35,170 bases of DNA from Patescibacteria group bacterium (GTDB lineage Bacteria > Patescibacteriota > Minisyncoccia > Phycocordibacterales > XYD1-FULL-46-19): assembly GCA_030917625.1 (NCBI GenBank), contig JAUPUJ010000001.1, positions 1 to 35,170 of the forward strand. The letters are read 5' to 3'. The notes beneath the pieces are model-generated. The model did not search any database. It was given only the letters and a program-made list of their open reading frames with translations, and was not told the origin of the DNA. Shown here piece by piece: positions 31,472 through 35,170 of the stretch. Made by a program: the position numbers and the translations under genes. Position 1 is the stretch's first letter. Every line of letters begins with the position of its first letter.

Positions 31472-33610
31472 ATGCAACCTCATGACCTTATTACCGCTCA
31501 CTTTCGGCTCAAAATTGACCAGAAAAAAGCCCTGGAACGCCTTAAAATTTTTACTTTGGCTGATCTTCTACTGTACCCACCTCAAAAATACATCCACCAA
31601 GGCGACCTCCAGCATGTTTATAATTTAATAGACGGTCAGACAGCTGTCATTTGGGGTAAAGTCGTAAGAGCTGGCACTAAAAAAGCTTTTAAATCTGGCG
31701 TACCCATGGCTGAAGCGGTGATCGAAGATGAGACTGGGAAAATAAATGCTATTTGGTTTAATCAAGCTTTTTTAGGAAAAAAATTAATCCCCGGTATGGC
31801 GGTTAAACTGTCGGGTAAAATTAGCGAGCGATCAGGTAAACTTTATTTCACCAATCCTGATGTTTCTTTCGAAGACACTCCCGAGTGGGGTGGCCAAACT
31901 ATTTTTAGCACAAATACGGCGACTAATTATTTAATTCCGGTTTACCCAGCTACTGCTCACCTCTCGTCTGGTTGGATCTACTATCATATTCAAAAAATTT
32001 TAAGCGCCGGCGTTCATAAAGATATGACCGACCCCATCTCGCCGACTATTTTAAAAAAATATCATCTACCAACCCTCGCCACAGCTTTAGTTTGGCTTCA
32101 TAGTCCTAAAAATGACAAAGATGCCGACATGGCAAAAAAACGTTTTGCTTTCGAAGAAGTTTTTTATATTCAAATTGACAAAGGACTGGCCCGGCGTGAA
32201 TACCGAAAACACGGAGCGCGTAAAATAAATACCCCAGATAAAGATATTAAAAAATTTATTGACCGCTTCCCTTTTAAATTTACAAACACTCAAGGTGAAG
32301 TCACTCGGCAAATTGTTTTAGATTTAAAGAAAGCCGAACCCATGACGAGACTTTTAGAAGGTGACGTGGGTTCAGGTAAAACTGCTATTGCCGCCGCCGC
32401 CACTTTTGCTACTGTCGCTTCTGGCTTGGAAGTTGCCTATATGGTGCCGACAGAAATTTTAGCTCGCCAACATTTTGAAAGTTTTATTACCTATTTCGCC
32501 CATCTAGGTATTTCAGTCGGCCTTATGACCGGCAAAGAGTGTCGTAAATTTCCCTCTAAAGTTGACCCCCATGAGCACACTCATATTTCTCGGCCCCAAC
32601 TTCTAAAATGGGTGGCTAGTGGTGACATTCCTATTGTTATTGGTACTCATACCCTAATGCAAAAAAGTGTTATCTTCCGCAAACTAGGCCTGGCTATTAT
32701 CGACGAGCAACATCGGTTTGGAGTGATGCAAAGAAAAAATTTACTGAAAGATAAAGACGACAGTCAAACTGTCCCCCATCTTTTATCAATGACCGCGACT
32801 CCCATCCCCCGTACTCTGGCACTCGCCATTTTTGGCGACTTAGATTTATCTGTTTTAGATGAATTGCCACCAGGCCGTAAACCGATTATAACCAAAATTA
32901 TTTCACCCGATAAAAGACAAGATATTTATGAACAAATTAGAAGCGAACTGCGGGCTGGGCGCCAAGCTTATGTCATTTGCCCTCGAATCGACGAACCTGA
33001 CCCGGAAAAAGTTTCTGCCATGCAAATGAAAGCGGCTACCACCGAAGCTCGCGTCTTACAGACAAAAGTTTTTCCTGAATTTAAAGTTGGTCTTATTCAT
33101 AGCAAAATGTTGCCGGCCAAAAAAGAATCAGTGATGGAAGATTTTATCGCGGGTGATATAGATATTTTAGTCGCAACATCTGTGATTGAAGTCGGAGTTA
33201 ATGTGCCGAACGCCACAGTTATTATTATTGAGGGCGCCGAGCGTTTTGGTCTAGCCCAAATTCACCAGCTTCGAGGCCGGGTCATGAGATCATCGTACCA
33301 ACCATATTGTTTTTTATTTTCTGATACTAATAACAAAAATTCTTTTAAAAGATTGGAGGCTCTGACTTCAGCTAAAACTGGTTTTGATTTAGCAGAACTC
33401 GATTTGTCGCTCCGAGGCACGGGCAGCCTGTCGTCCACCGGCAAACAATGGGGCGTCTCCGACATCGGCATGGAGGCCATTAAAAATATTAAAATGGTCG
33501 AAGCCTCCAGGCAAGAAGCCCGTCTTATTGTCGACACTGACCCTGAATTCAAAAAACATCCCCTACTTAAAATAAAATTAGCTAAGCGCAAAGATGTGCA
33601 TTTGGAATAA
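31472..33610 (+). CDS. recG: ATP-dependent DNA helicase RecG
   Basis: RecG reverses stalled replication forks and moves Holliday junctions. The 712 residues include the N-terminal wedge/OB domain ('QTAVIWGKVVRAGTKKAFKSGVPMAEAVIEDETGKINAIWFNQAFLGKKLIPGMAVKLSGKI'), motif I 'LLEGDVGSGKTAIA', DEQH-box 'LAIIDEQHRFGVMQR', motif III 'LLSMTATPIPRTLAL', and the C-terminal helicase part 'VLVATSVIEVGVNVPNATVIIIEGAERFGLAQIHQLRGRVMRS'. In motif VI the usual Gly of 'GRVGR' is Met (codon 33284-33286). The rest, including 'GTGSLSSTGKQWGVSDIG' near the end, is typical. Confidence 0.95.
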   Translation: MQPHDLITAHFRLKIDQKKALERLKIFTLADLLLYPPQKYIHQGDLQHVYNLIDGQTAVIWGKVVRAGTKKAFKSGVPMAEAVIEDETGKINAIWFNQAFLGKKLIPGMAVKLSGKISERSGKLYFTNPDVSFEDTPEWGGQTIFSTNTATNYLIPVYPATAHLSSGWIYYHIQKILSAGVHKDMTDPISPTILKKYHLPTLATALVWLHSPKNDKDADMAKKRFAFEEVFYIQIDKGLARREYRKHGARKINTPDKDIKKFIDRFPFKFTNTQGEVTRQIVLDLKKAEPMTRLLEGDVGSGKTAIAAAATFATVASGLEVAYMVPTEILARQHFESFITYFAHLGISVGLMTGKECRKFPSKVDPHEHTHISRPQLLKWVASGDIPIVIGTHTLMQKSVIFRKLGLAIIDEQHRFGVMQRKNLLKDKDDSQTVPHLLSMTATPIPRTLALAIFGDLDLSVLDELPPGRKPIITKIISPDKRQDIYEQIRSELRAGRQAYVICPRIDEPDPEKVSAMQMKAATTEARVLQTKVFPEFKVGLIHSKMLPAKKESVMEDFIAGDIDILVATSVIEVGVNVPNATVIIIEGAERFGLAQIHQLRGRVMRSSYQPYCFLFSDTNNKNSFKRLEALTSAKTGFDLAELDLSLRGTGSLSSTGKQWGVSDIGMEAIKNIKMVEASRQEARLIVDTDPEFKKHPLLKIKLAKRKDVHLE

Positions 33611-33685
33611 TTTAGACAGAGTCGCCCAATGTAAATCAGGAAACAAAAGACTGTAGTAGAGAACGGGAAAAATTTTATTGTGTAT

Positions 33686-33719
33686 AAAAAAGCCCCGCGA
33701 TGCTGTAAGCACGCGGGGC
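33686..33719 (-). terminator. Intrinsic terminator for the coiled-coil gene
   Basis: GCCCCGCG and CGCGGGGC form a GC-rich stem extended by TGC/GCA with a small bulge. On the minus strand it is followed by six T. It is oriented for the gene at 33753-34868. The plus strand lacks a T-run, so it is less suited to ending recG. Confidence 0.82.
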
Positions 33720-33752
33720 AATAAACTAAAGAACTAATTTGTGGGCTAAAAC

Positions 33753-34868
33753 TCAGCCCATACCTCCCTCACCGGTGTAGAAGGAGGCCAGGAATTTGCC
33801 ATCATAGTCTTCGTCGCCATAGAAGACAACGATGAGCTTACCCGGCCCAGCAGGGATAGTGTATTCTCCGTAACTACCCTCTTGAACGAGTAAGGGCTCC
33901 ATCTCTCCTTGATCTTGGTGGACTTTAACGACGAAGTCGCCGTGAAATCCCTCCAAGTACAAGTAAGTGTTGGCACCTTCTTCCCGTTCCAAGATAAACA
34001 CCTTGGCAGGGATAATAACATTGTTCACTTCTTCTTGTCCGGGAAATTCTCGGTAGAAGTATTGACTGTTGTTACCTATAAGATCAACAACCTCAATGCC
34101 GTCATCGAGAGCAATACCCAGAACATGGCCTTCGGCGACCTCAGGGTTGTCAACAGGACTCAACTCTCCCACCTGAAGTATCTCCCCCGTCCACTGATGA
34201 CGGATTTCATATTCGACTACACCCAGATTGGGGTCGAGCCAAATCCTGAAAGCTTGCAAGTCACTATCGTAATAGCCAACCTGCCCGCCATTGACCCAGA
34301 CAGTCAGATCTTCCCCCGCCACATCTTCCGACGAGAACTCCAGGATATGAGATTGATACCCCAACCGTAAAACAAAACTAACTCCCTCATCGTCCTGGAG
34401 ATACTGATTGTCGGACCAGGCCCAAGCCACTTCTCGTCCGTCCTGATGCGCCGAAAGATAAGCGTAGAAATTTCTGGCATTACCCACATTGTTTTCAGGG
34501 ATGACAGCCGGCCGAGGATTGGCGTAGTCCCGAAAGATTTCCACGCCATTAACCTTGAGTAGAGTCATCCGGAGATCGGTATTGAGACGAAAATTCCCAC
34601 GAACGACGGTCGTCGCTCCATTTTGGACTCTTTCGAATCCGAATTCCCCGACGTACTCCGTAATGTGGAGTCGCCCGAAAATTTGAGCCTTCATTGAGGT
34701 CGGAGCTGCCAACTCCCTTTCTTCGACTTCGGCGGCGGCCTCCATTTGCATCTCAGCAATCGAATCCTGAAGTGCCTGTATTTGCGCTTCGAGCTCCTCG
34801 ACAGTTGGCATTTGAGCCCCAACTGAGCCCGCGGCCAAGACAAAAAGTACCAGAAAAATTTTCTTCAT
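33753..34868 (-). CDS. Secreted coiled-coil protein of unknown function, 371 aa
   Basis: Residues 1-18 are a signal peptide ('MKKIFLVLFVLAAGSVGAQ'). A coiled coil of about 30 residues follows ('TVEELEAQIQALQDSIAEMQMEAAAEVEE'). The rest is beta-rich with many Tyr, Trp and Gly, including 'SFVLRLGYQSHILEFSSEDVAGEDLTVWVNGGQVGYYD' and a C-terminal 'YTIPAGPGKLIVVFYGDEDYDGKFLASF'. I do not recognise a family. It could be a secreted surface protein with beta-sandwich domains. There are no cysteines. GC-rich codon choice and the TGA stop differ from the pilus genes. 'AAGGAA' near the ATG may be the ribosome site. Confidence 0.75.
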   Translation of the reverse strand: MKKIFLVLFVLAAGSVGAQMPTVEELEAQIQALQDSIAEMQMEAAAEVEERELAAPTSMKAQIFGRLHITEYVGEFGFERVQNGATTVVRGNFRLNTDLRMTLLKVNGVEIFRDYANPRPAVIPENNVGNARNFYAYLSAHQDGREVAWAWSDNQYLQDDEGVSFVLRLGYQSHILEFSSEDVAGEDLTVWVNGGQVGYYDSDLQAFRIWLDPNLGVVEYEIRHQWTGEILQVGELSPVDNPEVAEGHVLGIALDDGIEVVDLIGNNSQYFYREFPGQEEVNNVIIPAKVFILEREEGANTYLYLEGFHGDFVVKVHQDQGEMEPLLVQEGSYGEYTIPAGPGKLIVVFYGDEDYDGKFLASFYTGEGGMG

Positions 34869-34926
34869 GTTCCTATTCCTTTTCTCTGTTTTTTGAGGTT
34901 TATTTAAGTAGCCAACCCAATGCCAA

Positions 34927-35170
34927 CTACTTGTCTTTCACGTTAACCAAGATCGGCATTGCCCCTTCGAAAGTCATACCAACCGATCGAGCTTTCCTCT
35001 CTTCAGCCGACAAAACTTCCTCCTCCTCGGATTCAACGGGACTAGACCCCGGAACCAAATTTTCTTCAGGCCCCCGAGCATTGCCCAGGGTGGTTCGAGT
35101 TGGTGCTGGGACGAAAACGTGACGTCTTTCAACTTCAGCATCTTTCGTTACAACCAGCAACACAAGCACA
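34927..35170 (-). CDS. Partial gene cut by the right edge, C-terminal 80 or more aa
   Basis: The frame stays open to the window edge. The GTG near 35169 is not a convincing start. The visible end is Pro/Glu/Arg-rich ('PAPTRTTLGNARGPEENLVPGSSPVESEEEEVLSAEERKARSVGM') and finishes 'FEGAMPILVNVKDK', stopping with TAG. A short Val/Leu-rich stretch right at the edge could be the end of a hydrophobic segment. It lies 58 bases before the secreted coiled-coil gene, in the same direction and with similar GC-rich codons, so the two probably form one unit. Confidence 0.6.
   Translation of the reverse strand, partial: VLVLLVVTKDAEVERRHVFVPAPTRTTLGNARGPEENLVPGSSPVESEEEEVLSAEERKARSVGMTFEGAMPILVNVKDK

Noticed and set aside
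33746..34549. Overlapping frames antisense or shifted within the coiled-coil gene
   Set aside because: They are shadows of a gene with a clear signal peptide and continuous coding pattern. Higher GC lowers the number of chance stops.

Overview
The window is AT-rich and reads like a chromosomal segment of a Patescibacteria (Candidate Phyla Radiation) bacterium, probably Parcubacteria-like. The lineage is inferred from gene style, not from a phylogenetic marker. The signs are dense short operons, many small membrane-anchored proteins of unknown function, a type IV pilus locus with 'SGYAW...GWI' surface repeats, an unusually compact RF2, and few Shine-Dalgarno sites. TAA is the usual stop. TGA and TAG also end genes and an RF2 is encoded, so the standard bacterial code applies. 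Almost everything up to 30000 is on the minus strand.

Region 1 (1-5750) holds a META-domain protein, small anchored proteins, an ABC-F ATPase with a structured and homopolymer-containing upstream region, a secreted peptidoglycan-binding protein with a very long Asp/Glu tail, a DUF6624-like protein and an HNH protein. Region 2 (5780-10790) has tRNA-Gln and a tight operon: metallo-hydrolase, prfB, ftsE, ftsX, pyrG. Region 3 (10835-13308) has a tRNA-Thr interrupted by a 193-nt group I intron, a LAGLIDADG-like gene just upstream of it, two small membrane proteins, and a tRNA cluster (Asp, elongator Met, initiator Met) with divergent promoters. Region 4 (13309-17649) has a membrane-anchored HEPN-like protein, gatA, gatC (no gatB here) and a ligA that has lost its zinc-finger cysteines.

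Region 5 (17692-30000) is a complete type IV pilus / competence locus. In transcription order it is pilM, pilN, pilO, a PilP-position protein, pilB, pilT, pilC, two major-pilin-like genes separated by a terminator, a secreted repeat protein, the prepilin peptidase, and four minor-pilin-like genes. comF diverges from pilM across only 28 bp, which fits a DNA-uptake role. Region 6 (30029-33610) is comF, tRNA-Ser, a tiny basic ORF, a self-contained 98-aa gene with a near-consensus promoter, and recG. Region 7 (33686-35170) has visibly higher GC and holds a secreted coiled-coil protein and a partial gene at the edge.

The most interesting signals are four. One is the tRNA-Thr group I intron beside a homing-endonuclease-like gene. 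The second is a recurring promoter layout, TATAAT 6-7 nt before ATG, implying leaderless mRNAs at five genes. The third is the zinc-finger-less LigA. The fourth is the compact RF2. Apart from the tRNA-containing stretches described here, no gene-free interval exceeds about 300 bases.
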